DNA from: Pseudoponticoccus marisrubri
Lineage (GTDB): Bacteria; Pseudomonadota; Alphaproteobacteria; Rhodobacterales; Rhodobacteraceae
Assembly: GCF_001482405.1 (NCBI RefSeq)
Contig: NZ_LPXO01000011.1
Span: 1 to 64,000 of the forward strand
Direction: 5' to 3'
Length of the DNA stretch: 64,000 bases
Shown: in pieces, positions 27,214 through 37,030 of the stretch
How the letters are laid out: every line of letters starts with the position of its first letter
Numbering within the stretch: the first letter of the stretch is position 1
The notes under the pieces: generated by a model
What the model saw: only the letters and a program-made list of their open reading frames with translations
What the model was told of the DNA's origin: nothing
Databases searched by the model: none
Translations under genes and position numbers: made by a program

Positions 27214-27645
27214 TCACTCGGAGATGGCGACCAGTTCCACCGCGAAGGTCAGGTCCTTGCCGGCCAGCGGGTGGTTGGCGTCCAGCGTGACCTCGCTGTC
27301 GGTGACCTCGACCACGGTGACGGGCACGGTCTGGCCCTGCGGTGTCTGCACCTGCAGCTGGGTGCCCAGATCCAGCGGGATGTGGTCGGGGATCTCGGTG
27401 CGCGGCACGTTCTGGCGCGCCTCGGGGCTGGGCTGGCCATAGGCCTCGTCCGCGGGGATGTGCACCGTCTTGGATTCGCCGACGCTCATGCCGGGCATCG
27501 CCTTGTCGAGGCCGGGGATGATCTCGCCCGAGCCGACCTTGAACTGCAGCGGATCCCGGCCGTCGCTGGAATCGAAGGTGCTGCCATCCTGCAGCGTGCC
27601 GGTGTAATGGATATGAACGGTGTCGCCGGATTTGACCTGCGTCAT
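27214..27645 (-). CDS. FKBP-type peptidyl-prolyl cis-trans isomerase (SlyD/FkpB-like)
   Basis: 143 residues. The FKBP core VKSGDTVHIHYTGTLQDGSTFDSS and PLQFKVGSGEIIPGLDKAMPGM is followed by an inserted-in-flap domain (DEAYGQPSPEARQNVP...), as in SlyD and FkpB, and the C-terminal NHPLAGKDLTFAVELV. There is no signal peptide and no metal-binding histidine tail, so it is a cytosolic folding helper closer to FkpB/SlpA. A GGGGGCC/GGCCCCC hairpin at 27188-27206 just past the stop may slow transcription but has no T-run. Confidence 0.9.
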   Translation of the reverse strand: MTQVKSGDTVHIHYTGTLQDGSTFDSSDGRDPLQFKVGSGEIIPGLDKAMPGMSVGESKTVHIPADEAYGQPSPEARQNVPRTEIPDHIPLDLGTQLQVQTPQGQTVPVTVVEVTDSEVTLDANHPLAGKDLTFAVELVAISE

Positions 27646-27814
27646 GAATGCTCCTGATCGGGGGGAAGGGGTTGGGCGAGGCCGGTGTCTCCGGGTGCTC
27701 GCGGTTCATTACAAAGGGTATGCGTTTTGCGCGCGGATTGCAAACCGGGGTGCCCTTTCGTCGCGCCCCGCGCCGTGGCAGGGTGCATGCGAGGTCAGAT
27801 CGGGAGGGGCGCGC

Positions 27815-28492
27815 GTGGCCACCAAGCTTTGTGTTTTCGATGCCTATGGCACGCTGTTCGACGTGGCCGCCGCCGCGCGTGTGGCCGCCGAGGAGCCGGG
27901 GCGCGGCGCCCTGCAGCAGGTCTGGCCGCAACTGGCCGAGGACTGGCGCCGCAAGCAGCTGGAATACAGCTGGCTGCGCGCGGTCACGGGCGATCATGTC
28001 TCGTTCTGGCAGGTGACGCAGGACGGGCTGGACTGGGCCATGGCGCGCGCCGGGCTGGACGATCCCGAACTGCGCGAGCGCCTGCTTGCACTCTACTGGG
28101 AACTGCCCGCCTACAGGGAGGTGCCGATGATGCTGGCCCGGCTCAAGGCCGAGGGGCGCGACTGCGCCATCCTGTCCAATGGCAGCCGCGACATGCTGGA
28201 AGGCGCGGTCGACAGCGCCGGGATCGGGATCTATCTCGACGCGGTGCTCTCTGTCGACGAGGTCGGCATCTTCAAGCCGGCGGCGCGGGTCTATGACATG
28301 GTGGGCGCGCGGTTCGGCTGCGCCCCGGACGAGGTGCTGTTCACCTCTTCCAATGGCTGGGACGCCGCGGCGGCATCCGCCTACGGCTTTCGCACGGCCT
28401 GGGTCAACCGGGCCGGGCTTCCCATGGACCGGCTGATGGCCGAGCCCGCCCATGTGCTGGACGACCTGACCACGATCCCGGAGCTTGCCTGA
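27815..28492 (+). CDS. Haloacid dehalogenase, type II
   Basis: 225 residues. It would hydrolyse L-2-haloacids to D-2-hydroxyacids. HAD motifs: nucleophile Asp in CVFDAYGTLFDV, LSNGSRDML (motif II), KPAARVYDMV (motif III Lys) and SSNGWDAAAASAYG, a hallmark of the type II dehalogenase subgroup. GTG at 27815 was chosen because GGGAGGGG lies immediately upstream and it gives the family N-terminus; the open frame upstream to 27620 is antisense to the FKBP gene. Stop overlaps the next start by one base (TGATG). Confidence 0.87.
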   Translation: MATKLCVFDAYGTLFDVAAAARVAAEEPGRGALQQVWPQLAEDWRRKQLEYSWLRAVTGDHVSFWQVTQDGLDWAMARAGLDDPELRERLLALYWELPAYREVPMMLARLKAEGRDCAILSNGSRDMLEGAVDSAGIGIYLDAVLSVDEVGIFKPAARVYDMVGARFGCAPDEVLFTSSNGWDAAAASAYGFRTAWVNRAGLPMDRLMAEPAHVLDDLTTIPELA

Positions 28493-29331
28493 TGCCGCGT
28501 TTCACCACCTCCGACGGGCTGTCGCTGCATTACCTCGACGAGGGCGCGGGCCTGCCGCTGCTCTGCCTCGCCGGGCTGACCCGCGACGTGCATGATTTCG
28601 ACCACGTGGCCCCGCATCTGGACGGGGTCCGCCTGATCCGCATGGATTACCGCGGCCGCGGGCAGTCCGACTGGGCCCCGCATGAGACCTACCAGATCCC
28701 GGTCGAGGGGCGCGACGCGCTGGAGCTGCTCGACCACCTGGGACTGCAGCGCGCCGCGATCCTCGGCACCTCGCGCGGCGGGCTGATCGCCATGGTGCTG
28801 GCCGCCACCGCCAAGGACAGGCTGACCGGCGTCGCGCTGAACGATATCGGCCCCGAGATCGCGCCGGCGGGGCTGAAGGTGATCGAGGGCTATCTCGGTC
28901 GCACCCCGCCCTGGAAGACGCTGGAGGAGGCGGCGGAGAAGCGCGCCGCGGCTATGACCGCCTTTGCCAATGTCCCGCCCGAGCGCTGGCGGCAGGAGGC
29001 CGCGACGCTCTACCGGCAGGGCCCCGACGGGCTGAGCCTGCCCTATGACCCGGCCCTGCGCGAAGCGGTGCTGGGCGGCGGGGCGCAGCCCGCGCCGGAT
29101 CTCTGGCCGCTCTTCGACGCGCTGGCGGGGCTGCCGCTCTGCGCGCTGCGCGGCGCCAATTCCGACCTGCTGGCGCCCGAGACCTTTGCCGAGATGCAGC
29201 GCCGCCGTCCCGACATGATCGCCGCCGAGATCCCCGACCGGGGCCATATCCCCTTCCTCGACGAGGCCGAAAGCCTGCAGGCGCTGCGCCGCTGGCTGCA
29301 GATGCTGCCGCGCGAGGCCACCGCTGCCTGA
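28492..29331 (+). CDS. Alpha/beta hydrolase
   Basis: 279 residues. Classical alpha/beta hydrolase: LLCLAGLTRDVHDFDHVAPHL, MDYRGRGQSDWA, ILGTSRGGLIAM (nucleophile Ser in GTSRGG) and PDRGHIPFLDEAESL (His). Substrate unknown. Translation coupled to the dehalogenase gene by a TGATG overlap, so a joint role in degrading a halogenated or ester compound is possible. Confidence 0.8.
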   Translation: MPRFTTSDGLSLHYLDEGAGLPLLCLAGLTRDVHDFDHVAPHLDGVRLIRMDYRGRGQSDWAPHETYQIPVEGRDALELLDHLGLQRAAILGTSRGGLIAMVLAATAKDRLTGVALNDIGPEIAPAGLKVIEGYLGRTPPWKTLEEAAEKRAAAMTAFANVPPERWRQEAATLYRQGPDGLSLPYDPALREAVLGGGAQPAPDLWPLFDALAGLPLCALRGANSDLLAPETFAEMQRRRPDMIAAEIPDRGHIPFLDEAESLQALRRWLQMLPREATAA

Positions 29332-29388
29332 CGCGCGGCCCCGGCACCGGGGCGCGTGCATTCCCATGACGTGAAAGGCTCCGACCGC

Positions 29389-30435
29389 ATGACCGATCCC
29401 GAAACCGAGACCCCGATCGGCGTTGCGCTGATCGGGGCGGGCATGATCGCCCGGACCCATGTTGTGGCGCTGTCCGGCGCTGCCTCTGCCCGGCTGGAGG
29501 CCGTGGTGTCGCGCCGCCCCGAACGGGCCGAACCGCTGGCGCAGCACTATGACGGCGCCCCGCCGCGCTTTACGGCCGATCTTGACGCGGTCGCCGCTGA
29601 TCCCGCGATCGGCATGGCCATCGTCGCCACCCCGCCCAGCGTGCGGGCCGAGGTGATCGGCACGCTGGCCCGCGCGGGCAAGCATATCCTGCTGGAAAAG
29701 CCGGTGGGGCGGACGCTGGCCGAGGCCGAACAGGTGGTCGAGACCTGCGATGCCGCCGGGGTCACGCTGGGCGTGCTGTTCCAGCACCGTGTACGCGCCC
29801 CGGCCGTCGCCGCGGCGCGGCGCGCGGCGGCAGGCGGGCTGGGGCGGCTGGGCCTGGTCGAGATCGCCGTGCCGCTCTGGCGCGACCAGTCCTATTATGA
29901 CGAGCTTGGCCGCGGCACCTATGCCCGCGACGGCGGCGGCGTGATGATCACCAACGCGATCCATTCCATCGACCTCGCGCTGAGCCTCACCGGGCCGGTG
30001 ACGCGGGTGCAGGCGATGACCGCGACCACGCCGCTGCACCGGATGGAGGCCGAGGATTTCGCCATGGCCGGGCTGCATTTCGCCAATGGCGCCGTGGGCG
30101 CCTTCATTGCCAGCACGGCGATGTTCCCGCACCGCACCGAATCGATCACCCTGCATTTCGAGGCCGCCTCGCTGCGGCTGGACAAGGACTCGCTGGAGAT
30201 CTCCTGGCGCGACGGGCGCCGCGAGGTCGAGGCCACGGGCCCGCCCGACGGGGCCCACGCCTCGGAGGCGCGCAAGGCCGGCTGGCACCGCGCCGTGATC
30301 GAGGATTTCATCACCGCCATCCGCCACGGACGGCCCCCGCTGGTCACCGGCCGGCAGGCGCTGTCCGCCCACCGCCTGATCGAAGCGATCGAGACCGCCT
30401 CGCGCGAGGGCCGCCCGGTGGACCTGCCGGGCTGA
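29389..30435 (+). CDS. Gfo/Idh/MocA-family NAD(P)-dependent oxidoreductase
   Basis: 348 residues. N-terminal Rossmann fold with VALIGAGMIARTHVVAL, then HILLEKPVGRTLAEAE (the EKP catalytic lysine) and the C-terminal alpha/beta domain with DGGGVMITNAIHSIDLALSL (His). Likely oxidises or reduces a sugar or inositol-type polyol. ATG at 29389 chosen with AAAGG upstream; a GTG at 29356 would add eleven residues. It ends 9 bp from the convergent bdhA stop. Confidence 0.85.
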   Translation: MTDPETETPIGVALIGAGMIARTHVVALSGAASARLEAVVSRRPERAEPLAQHYDGAPPRFTADLDAVAADPAIGMAIVATPPSVRAEVIGTLARAGKHILLEKPVGRTLAEAEQVVETCDAAGVTLGVLFQHRVRAPAVAAARRAAAGGLGRLGLVEIAVPLWRDQSYYDELGRGTYARDGGGVMITNAIHSIDLALSLTGPVTRVQAMTATTPLHRMEAEDFAMAGLHFANGAVGAFIASTAMFPHRTESITLHFEAASLRLDKDSLEISWRDGRREVEATGPPDGAHASEARKAGWHRAVIEDFITAIRHGRPPLVTGRQALSAHRLIEAIETASREGRPVDLPG

Positions 30436-30444
30436 GCCGCCGGC

Positions 30445-31251
30445 CTATTGCGCGGTCCAGCCGCCGTCGACGGGGATCGTGGTGCCGGTGACGTTGTGGG
30501 CGACCGGGTGGCAGAGCCAGAGCGCCAGCGCGCCGATCTCGGACGGATCGGAGGTGCGGCGCGAGGGTTGCTTCTCGGCCAGCAGGTCGGCGATGCCGCG
30601 TTCCCTGTCGCCGCCATGCTGGGCGGCGCGGGCCTGCACCTGCGGCTCGATGATCGCCGTCTCGGTCCAGCCGGGCGCGATGCAGTTCACCGTCACCCCG
30701 CCGGACGCCTTGCCGCCGGCCTGCGCGTATTCCAGCGCGGCGACCTTGCTCATCCCCACCAGCCCGAATTTCGAGGCGACGTAGGGCGCCTTGTGGATCG
30801 AGGCGACCAGCCCGTGCACCGAGGCGATGTTGATCACCCGCCCATAGCCGCGCGCGGCCATGGCCGGCAGGGCCAGCCGCATGGTGTGGAAGGCGCCCGA
30901 CAGGTTCACCGCGAGGATCGCGTCCCATGTTGCGGCATCGGCCTCGGCAAGGCTCACGGTCTTCTGGATGCCGGCATTGTTCACGAGGATATCGACCCCG
31001 CCCCAGTCCTCCAGCGCGGCCATCATCCTCTCGATGGCGCCGGTATCGCGCATGTCGGCCTCGAAGAAGCGGGTCTCGGGGGCGCCGGCGGCGCGCAGCT
31101 CGGCCATCGCGGCCTCGGCCTCCTGCGGGTCGGCGAGCCCGTGCACGCCGATCCGGCAACCGGCCCCGGCCAGCGCGCGGGCGATGGCCAGCCCGATCCC
31201 CTGCACCGATCCGGTGACCAGCGCGGTCTTTCCCTGCAACTCTTCCGTCAT
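30445..31251 (-). CDS. bdhA: 3-hydroxybutyrate dehydrogenase (SDR family)
   Basis: 268 residues. It oxidises (R)-3-hydroxybutyrate to acetoacetate with NAD. SDR motifs: TGSVQGIGLAIA, NNAGIQK and the catalytic SVHGL...YVASKFGLVGMSK. The C-terminal IGALALWLCH and GTTIPVDGGWTAQ strongly resemble BdhA. Third gene of the thiolase-ligase-dehydrogenase operon, with ATG inside the ligase stop (4-bp overlap). Together they could route beta-keto or hydroxy acids to acetyl-CoA. Confidence 0.82.
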   Translation of the reverse strand: MTEELQGKTALVTGSVQGIGLAIARALAGAGCRIGVHGLADPQEAEAAMAELRAAGAPETRFFEADMRDTGAIERMMAALEDWGGVDILVNNAGIQKTVSLAEADAATWDAILAVNLSGAFHTMRLALPAMAARGYGRVINIASVHGLVASIHKAPYVASKFGLVGMSKVAALEYAQAGGKASGGVTVNCIAPGWTETAIIEPQVQARAAQHGGDRERGIADLLAEKQPSRRTSDPSEIGALALWLCHPVAHNVTGTTIPVDGGWTAQ

Positions 31252-32768
31252 TCCGCCTCCTCCTTCAGCATCTGGCGCAGCGTCGTCTTGACGACCTTGC
31301 CGTAATTGTTCTTGGGCAGCGTCTCGGTGAACCGGTAGGCCTTGGGCCGCTTGAACCGCGCGATCCGGTCGAGGCAGAGCGCATCCAGCGCCGCGGCCTC
31401 CACCGACTGCCCGGCATGGCAGACCACGAAGGCCACCACCACCTCGCCCCATTCCGGGTCGGGCTGGCCGACCACCGCGACCTCGTGCACGGCGGGGTGC
31501 GACAGCAGCACCTCCTCGACCTCGCGGGGATAGATGTTCGTCCCGCCCGAGATGATCACGTCCTTGGAGCGGTCCTGCAGCGTGACATAGCCATCGGCAT
31601 CCATGTGCCCCATGTCGCCGGTCCAGAGCCAGCCGTCGCGCAGCGTCTCGGCGCTGGCCTGCGGGTTCTGCCAGTAGCCCGGCATCACCGTAGCGCCGCG
31701 CACCGCGATCTCGCCCACCGTACCGGGGGGCAGCGCGGCGCCCTCGGGGTCGAGGATCGCCACCTCGACCAGCGATTGCGCCCGCCCGACCGAGTTCAAC
31801 CGCTCGCGCCAGCGCGGCGCGCTGCGGTCGGCCACGTCGGCGCGCGGCAGGGCGGTGATCCCCATCGGGCATTCGCCCTGCCCGTAGATCTGCACGAAGC
31901 GCGGGCCCATGGTCTCGACCGCCTCGAGGATGTCGGCCTCGTACATCGGGCCGCCGGCATAGACCACGGTGCGCAGCCCTTCGCCACGGCCGCCCGCCTG
32001 TTTCGCCACGTCCACGAGGCGGCGCACCATGGTGGGGGCGGCGAACATCGACACCGGGCCCACGCGCGGGGCGAGGTCCAGCACCTCGGCCGCGTCGAAC
32101 CCGCCGCTTTCCGGCACCACGTGGCGCGCGGCGCGCAGCACGTGCATGAAGTTGTAGAGCCCCGCGCCATGGCTCATCGGCGCGGCATAGAGGATCGCGT
32201 CCTCGCGGTGCACCTCGTCGACATCGGCGAAATAGCTCAGCGTCATGGCCGCGATATTGGCGCAGCTGATCATCACCCCCTTGGGCCGCCCCGTGGTGCC
32301 CGAGGTGAAGAAGAGCCAGGCGATATCCTCCTCGCTCAGCGCGGCGGGGCCTTCGCCCTCGACCGGGGCGCGCATGGCGTCGAAGCCCGGCCCTGCGAGC
32401 GACTGGATCGGCGCGGTGACATGTGGTGTCAGCGCCGCGGCGCTGGCCTCGTCGGCAAAGACCAGCGCCGCGCCGGCCTCGCCGATGATCCAGGCGGCCT
32501 CCTTCTCGTGCAGCTTGGCATTGATCGGCACGGCCACGGCGCCGGCCCACCAGATGCCGTAGAGCGCCTCGAGATAGGCGGTGCAGTTCTTGGTAAAGAG
32601 CGCCACGCGGTCGCCCCGGCCAATGCCGCGCGCGGTCAGCGCGGCGCCGATCCCGGCGGCGCGGCGGGCGAAGGTGGCGTAATCGGCTTCCAGATGGGTG
32701 CCGCGCAGAAGCGCGGGCGCCTCGGGATGGCGTGTGGCGGTGCGGTGCAGCCAGAGGGCGGGGTTCAT
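31248..32768 (-). CDS. AMP-forming acyl-CoA synthetase
   Basis: 506 residues, ANL superfamily. A3 motif FFTSGTTGRPKGVMIS, A5 region QIYGQGECPMGIT, A7 WLWTGDMGHMDADGYV, A8 DRSKDVIISGGTNIYPREVEE and A10 PKNNYGKVVKTTL with the catalytic lysine. It activates a carboxylic acid to its CoA thioester; the QGE form in A5 does not fix the substrate. Overlaps both neighbours by four bases, so the operon is tightly coupled. Confidence 0.87.
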   Translation of the reverse strand: MNPALWLHRTATRHPEAPALLRGTHLEADYATFARRAAGIGAALTARGIGRGDRVALFTKNCTAYLEALYGIWWAGAVAVPINAKLHEKEAAWIIGEAGAALVFADEASAAALTPHVTAPIQSLAGPGFDAMRAPVEGEGPAALSEEDIAWLFFTSGTTGRPKGVMISCANIAAMTLSYFADVDEVHREDAILYAAPMSHGAGLYNFMHVLRAARHVVPESGGFDAAEVLDLAPRVGPVSMFAAPTMVRRLVDVAKQAGGRGEGLRTVVYAGGPMYEADILEAVETMGPRFVQIYGQGECPMGITALPRADVADRSAPRWRERLNSVGRAQSLVEVAILDPEGAALPPGTVGEIAVRGATVMPGYWQNPQASAETLRDGWLWTGDMGHMDADGYVTLQDRSKDVIISGGTNIYPREVEEVLLSHPAVHEVAVVGQPDPEWGEVVVAFVVCHAGQSVEAAALDALCLDRIARFKRPKAYRFTETLPKNNYGKVVKTTLRQMLKEEAE

Positions 32769-33925
32769 GCCACCGCCTCCAGCACCGAGCAGTAATTGGC
32801 CACGCCAGAGCCGCCCATGTTGAACACCGCCGCCAGTTCCGCGCCGTCCACCTGCATCGCCTCGGCCGTGCCGGTCACCTGCCTGGCCGCCATCACGTGC
32901 ATCGACACACCCGTGGCCCCTACGGGGTGACCCTTGGCCTTCAGCCCGCCCGACAGGTTCACCGGCAGCCGCCCGCCGCGCGCCGTCGCGCCCTCGGCCA
33001 GCAGCCGCGCGCCCTGTCCGGTCTCGGCCAGCCCCATCGCCTCGCAGATCATCAGCTCGGCAATGGTGAAGCAGTCATGCACCTCGGCCAGGTCGAGATC
33101 GTCCACCGTGATCCCGGCCTGCCGGAAGGCCGCGTCGAAACAGTGCCGCGCGGCGGTCAGCTCGGTCAGGTTGCGGCGCGACATGGGCAGCAGGTCGTTC
33201 ATCTGCACCGCGGCGCGAAAGCCCACGGCGCGCGGGAAATCCGCCGCCATGTCCTCGGCCACCATGACCAGCGCTGCCGCGCCGTCGCTGACCAGCGAGC
33301 AATCGGTCATCCGCAGCGGCGCCGCGATCATCGGGTTGCGGTCCGAGACCGTGTTGCAGGCCTCAAAGCCGAGATCCTTGCGCAGATGCGCCAGCGGGTT
33401 GTGCAGCGCGGCGGCATGGTTCTTGGCCGCGATCCGGGCCAGTGCCTCGGACTGGTCGCCGAAAGACTGGAAATAGGCCTGCGCGAAGCGCGCGAAGATC
33501 TGCGGAAAGGACACCCCGGCCTCTTCGGCCTGGTAGGAGGCGCCGGCCAGCGCCTCGGTCACACCCTGCGTGTCGCGCGCGGTCATCTTCTCGGCGCCCA
33601 CCACCAGCACGCGGCGCGCCCGGCCCGCGGCAATCGCGTCGCGCGCGGCGTAGATCGCGGCCGAGCCCGAGGCGCAGGCATTCTCGACCCGCGTGGCCGG
33701 GGTGAAGCGCATCGCCTCATCCAGCCCCAGCACCATGGAGGCGGCGAAGGCATCGGGCACCAGCCCGTTGTTGAAATGGCCCAGCCAGACCGCGTCCACG
33801 TCCCCCGGGCCCAACCCGGCATGATCCAGCGCCTCGCGCGCGGCCCGCTGCACCAGCGTTTCGAAATCGGTGTCCTTGTGTGCGCCGAAGGGCGTGTGCC
33901 CCCAGCCGACGATCCTCGCGTCCAT
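32765..33925 (-). CDS. Thiolase-family acyl-CoA acetyltransferase (SCP-x type)
   Basis: 386 residues. Nucleophile Cys in ENACASGSAAIYAARDAI, HDCFTIAELM, and GGLKAKGHPVGATGVS with the catalytic His; the C-terminal MGGSGVANYCSVLE lacks the canonical CxG thiolase motif, as in SCP-2/SCP-x-type thiolases. It could cleave a 3-ketoacyl-CoA. The ATG at 33925 has ACGGGAGGC upstream; a longer frame to 34009 is promoter. First gene of the operon, divergent from the PAS-LuxR regulator. Confidence 0.82.
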   Translation of the reverse strand: MDARIVGWGHTPFGAHKDTDFETLVQRAAREALDHAGLGPGDVDAVWLGHFNNGLVPDAFAASMVLGLDEAMRFTPATRVENACASGSAAIYAARDAIAAGRARRVLVVGAEKMTARDTQGVTEALAGASYQAEEAGVSFPQIFARFAQAYFQSFGDQSEALARIAAKNHAAALHNPLAHLRKDLGFEACNTVSDRNPMIAAPLRMTDCSLVSDGAAALVMVAEDMAADFPRAVGFRAAVQMNDLLPMSRRNLTELTAARHCFDAAFRQAGITVDDLDLAEVHDCFTIAELMICEAMGLAETGQGARLLAEGATARGGRLPVNLSGGLKAKGHPVGATGVSMHVMAARQVTGTAEAMQVDGAELAAVFNMGGSGVANYCSVLEAVA

Positions 33926-33929
33926 GCTT

Positions 33930-34005
33930 GCCTCCCGTGATCTGGCACCGGATACTACCGATCCGGCCGCCGGGGCCAATTCCGGAGGAATACGTAACGG
34001 GAGGC
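33930..34005. promoter_or_regulatory. Divergent control region with mirror-image ribosome binding sites and a candidate operator
   Basis: The gap between thiolase and regulator genes holds an inverted repeat CCGGAT-N8-ATCCGG (33948-33967), a candidate operator for the LuxR-type regulator. The two ends are a perfect 9-bp inverted repeat, GCCTCCCGT (33930-33938) and ACGGGAGGC (33997-34005), each being the ribosome binding site of its gene. Confidence 0.4.
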
Positions 34006-34007
34006 GC

Positions 34008-34553
34008 ATGCAGGATCTCGCGGAACTGGCCTTTGCCCATGCGCCGGTCGGGCTGATCTATACCGAGGACCGGGTGATCCGCCGCTGCAACCCGCGGCTC
34101 GAGGCGATGTTCGGCTTCGGGCGCGCGCAGATGGAGGGGCGCTCGCTGTCGATGCTCTACCCTTCCGAGACCGAGTTCGAGCGCATCGGCCGTCTGGGCG
34201 CGCAGGTCATGGCGGTCAGCGGGCAGTATCGCGACGAGCGGATCATGCGCCGCAACGGGGGCGAGCTGTTCTGGTGCCGGGTGCGCGGGCAGTCGCTGGA
34301 CGCCGCCGCCCCCTTCGCCCGCGCGGTCTGGAGCTTTGCCGACATCTCCGAGACACGCCCCGCCACCGGCCTGACCCTGCGCGAACGGCAGGTCGCCAAG
34401 ATGATGGCAGAGGGGCTGACCTCCAAGGAGATCGCGCAAGGCCTCGACATCTCGCCCCGCACCGTCGAGGTCCACCGCGCCCGCCTGCTGACCAAGTTCA
34501 ACGCCCGCAACAGCCTCGAACTGGTCGCCCACCTGTCGGGGATTCCGCTGTAA
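34008..34553 (+). CDS. PAS-LuxR transcriptional regulator
   Basis: 181 residues: a PAS domain (about 1-115, FAHAPVGLIYTEDRVIRRCNPRLEAMFG...) that could sense a small ligand, then a LuxR/FixJ helix-turn-helix (about 122-181, LTLRERQVAKMMAEGLTSKEIAQGLDISPRTVEVHRARL). No phosphoacceptor receiver domain is present. Divergent from the thiolase operon with an 82-bp gap and likely its activator. ATG at 34008 with GGGAGG four bases upstream. Confidence 0.85.
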   Translation: MQDLAELAFAHAPVGLIYTEDRVIRRCNPRLEAMFGFGRAQMEGRSLSMLYPSETEFERIGRLGAQVMAVSGQYRDERIMRRNGGELFWCRVRGQSLDAAAPFARAVWSFADISETRPATGLTLRERQVAKMMAEGLTSKEIAQGLDISPRTVEVHRARLLTKFNARNSLELVAHLSGIPL

Positions 34554-34574
34554 GTGCGGCGCGCGCGTGCCGGT

Positions 34575-35483
34575 TCACCCCGGCAGGTTGAACACGCGCG
34601 AGGGGTGCAGCTCGCCGGCCTTGAACACGCCCACCGCGACGGGCTTGCCGTCGAACGAAGCCCAGGCCGTGTCGCCGTATTCCACGTCGCCGGGGATCAC
34701 CATGCCGGGATTGCCGTTGCGCAGCCGCGACAGGCCAGCCTCGGTGGTGCGCAGCTCGGGCAGTTCGGACAGCCCGGTCTCGAGTGGCAGCAGGCAGGCA
34801 TCAAGCTCGGGGGTCTGCGCCAGTTCCTCGATCCGCTCCAGGCTCAGCCCGTCTTCCACTTCGAACGGGCCCGACCAGGTGCGCCGCAGCTGCGCCACAT
34901 GGCCGAGGCATCCCAGAGCTTCGCCCAGGTCGCGCGCGATGGAACGGACGTAGCCGCCCTTGCCGCAGACCAGTTCCAGCTCGGCATGATCGGGATCGGG
35001 CCGGTCGATCAGCACCAGCTCCTCGACCCAGAGGGGGCGGGCCGCGATCTCCATCGCCTCGCCGTCGCGCGCCCGCTTGTAGGCGCGCTCGCCGTCGATC
35101 TTGACGGCCGAGTATTGCGGCGGCACCTGCTCGATCTCGCCCACGAAGCCGTGCAGCGCCTCTTTCAGCGCCGCGTCATCGGGGCGCGTCTCCGAGGTCG
35201 CGATCACTTCGCCGGCGGCATCGTCGGTATTGGTGGCCGCGCCCATGCGCATGGTGAAACGGTAGGCCTTGAGCGCATCGGTCACGAAGGGCACCGTCTT
35301 GGTCGCTTCGCCCAGGGCCACGGCCAGCACGCCGGTCGCATCGGGGTCCAGCGTGCCGGCATGGCCGGCCTTCTTCGCCTGCAAGGCCCAGCGCACCTTG
35401 TTGACCACCGCGGTCGAGGTCATCCCCGCCGGTTTGTCGACAATCAGCCAGCCGGAAATGTCACGTCCCTTCTTGCGTCCCAT
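34575..35483 (-). CDS. truB: tRNA pseudouridine(55) synthase
   Basis: 302 residues. It forms pseudouridine 55 in the T-loop of tRNAs. [44 protein letters not shown] with the catalytic Asp, [19 protein letters not shown] and [21 protein letters not shown] are diagnostic. The start at 35483 ([11 protein letters not shown]) gives the family's length. Its usual partner genes rbfA and rpsO are not next to it here. Confidence 0.95.
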   Translation of the reverse strand: MGRKKGRDISGWLIVDKPAGMTSTAVVNKVRWALQAKKAGHAGTLDPDATGVLAVALGEATKTVPFVTDALKAYRFTMRMGAATNTDDAAGEVIATSETRPDDAALKEALHGFVGEIEQVPPQYSAVKIDGERAYKRARDGEAMEIAARPLWVEELVLIDRPDPDHAELELVCGKGGYVRSIARDLGEALGCLGHVAQLRRTWSGPFEVEDGLSLERIEELAQTPELDACLLPLETGLSELPELRTTEAGLSRLRNGNPGMVIPGDVEYGDTAWASFDGKPVAVGVFKAGELHPSRVFNLPG

Positions 35484-35536
35484 GCGTCCCCTCGGTCTCG
35501 TCAAGGGCGCGGGCGTAGCAAGCCGGGCAGGGGCTG

Positions 35537-36937
35537 TCAATTCAGTGGCATCTGCGCCGCGGCGCGTCGGATCGGGCGCAGCCGCACCTCCAGAAGATCG
35601 GCCTTGCGGCACAGGATCAGCGCGCCCAGCACGGCCCAGAGATTGGCCGCCACGAAAGCGCCGACGATGCCGCCGAAACCGAAGAGCAGCGCCCCGCCCC
35701 AGGCCAGCGGCACGTAGACCAGCGCGATGCGGCTGGCCGACAGGCCCATCGACCACAGCGCCCGGTCGCGGGCATTCATCGCCGCGTTCGCCGTCACCAG
35801 GATGCCGTAGCCGAAGAAGCCCAGGCTGCCCCAGCGCAGATAGGTCGTGGCATGGCCCGCCGCGTCGCCGCCATCGGTCATCAGCGCGCCCAGCCACGGC
35901 GCGGCAACCATCATCGCGCCCGCCAGCGCCGCGCCGTAGCCCAAGCAGCACAGAAAGGTCAGGCGCACAGCGGCCTGCGCCCGTTCGACCTTCTCGGCGC
36001 CCCAGGCCTGGCCGACCACCGGACCGATCCCGGCCGACAGTGCCAGCATGGGCACGAAAAGCAGCGATTGCAGACGGGTGGCAGCGCCGAACCCCGCCAC
36101 GGCGGCATCGCCCAGCGTGGCCGCGGCCGAGGTCACCAGCGACAGGCCCAGCGGGTTGATCGCGTTCGAGGCCGCCGCCGGCCCGCCGATCCGCGCGATC
36201 CGGTGCAGGCTGTCGCCGATCCCTTTCAGGCAGTTGCGCGACAGCGAGACCCGGCCGCTCTTCAGCGCAAAGGCGAAGAGCCCCGCAAAGCCCAGCACGC
36301 GTGCGATGAAGGTGGCGATCCCCGCACCCTCGGTGTCCAGCGCGGGGATCATGGCGAGGCCGAAGATGAAGACCGGGTCCAGCGCGATATTGATCAGCGA
36401 TTGCGTGACCATGACCGTGGCCGCGATATGGCTCTCTCCGCCGGCCCGGAACACGGCGTTCAATCCCATCCCCGCCACCATGGGCACGAAGCTCGCGCAC
36501 CACCACGGCACGTAGGCCAGCACCGCCTCCAGCACCGCGCCCTGCGCCCCCATGAGCGGGAAGATCATCGGCGCGGCCAGCCAGAAGGACAGTGCCGCCA
36601 CCGTGGCCAGCGTCGCGGCAAAGATCAGCGAGTGCAGCGCCAGCCGCGCGGCGCGGGCATCATCGTCGCCATCGCGGCCCAGGGTCTGGCTGACCACGGC
36701 CGAGGTGCCGGCGCCCAGCCCGATTGACAGCGAGGTCAGCGCCACGATCACCGGGTAGATGAAGCCGATGGCGGTCAGCGGCACGTCGCCCGCCCGCGCC
36801 AGGAAGGCCGCGTCGGCCAGACCCACGGACAGCACGCCCAGGATGCCGATGCTCATCGGGGCCGAGACGCGCCACAGCGCCCGGCCCACGGGGCCGCGCG
36901 TCAGGTCGCGGCTGTGGTTCTGTGTTCCATCTGCCAT
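35537..36937 (-). CDS. MATE-family efflux transporter
   Basis: 466 residues, 12 predicted membrane helices in two bundles of six. N-terminal [30 protein letters not shown], then [18 protein letters not shown] and a matching second-half segment [19 protein letters not shown] are MATE hallmarks. Sodium- or proton-driven export of cationic compounds across the inner membrane. Single gene; a Rhodobacteraceae-type box lies between it and metG. Confidence 0.88.
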   Translation of the reverse strand: MADGTQNHSRDLTRGPVGRALWRVSAPMSIGILGVLSVGLADAAFLARAGDVPLTAIGFIYPVIVALTSLSIGLGAGTSAVVSQTLGRDGDDDARAARLALHSLIFAATLATVAALSFWLAAPMIFPLMGAQGAVLEAVLAYVPWWCASFVPMVAGMGLNAVFRAGGESHIAATVMVTQSLINIALDPVFIFGLAMIPALDTEGAGIATFIARVLGFAGLFAFALKSGRVSLSRNCLKGIGDSLHRIARIGGPAAASNAINPLGLSLVTSAAATLGDAAVAGFGAATRLQSLLFVPMLALSAGIGPVVGQAWGAEKVERAQAAVRLTFLCCLGYGAALAGAMMVAAPWLGALMTDGGDAAGHATTYLRWGSLGFFGYGILVTANAAMNARDRALWSMGLSASRIALVYVPLAWGGALLFGFGGIVGAFVAANLWAVLGALILCRKADLLEVRLRPIRRAAAQMPLN

Positions 36938-37030
36938 GCGCCGGACATGGCGCGCCCGGCCGCCGTGGCAAGCCCGCCCGGTTGCGGCAGCTCTGCGCGC
37001 TGGCGCACGGAACCCGCAGATCCGGAAGCG

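Noticed and set aside
26084-28453. Minus-strand open frame of nearly 790 codons
   Set aside because: Runs antisense to the dehalogenase gene and out of frame through FKBP and pcaD; not a gene.
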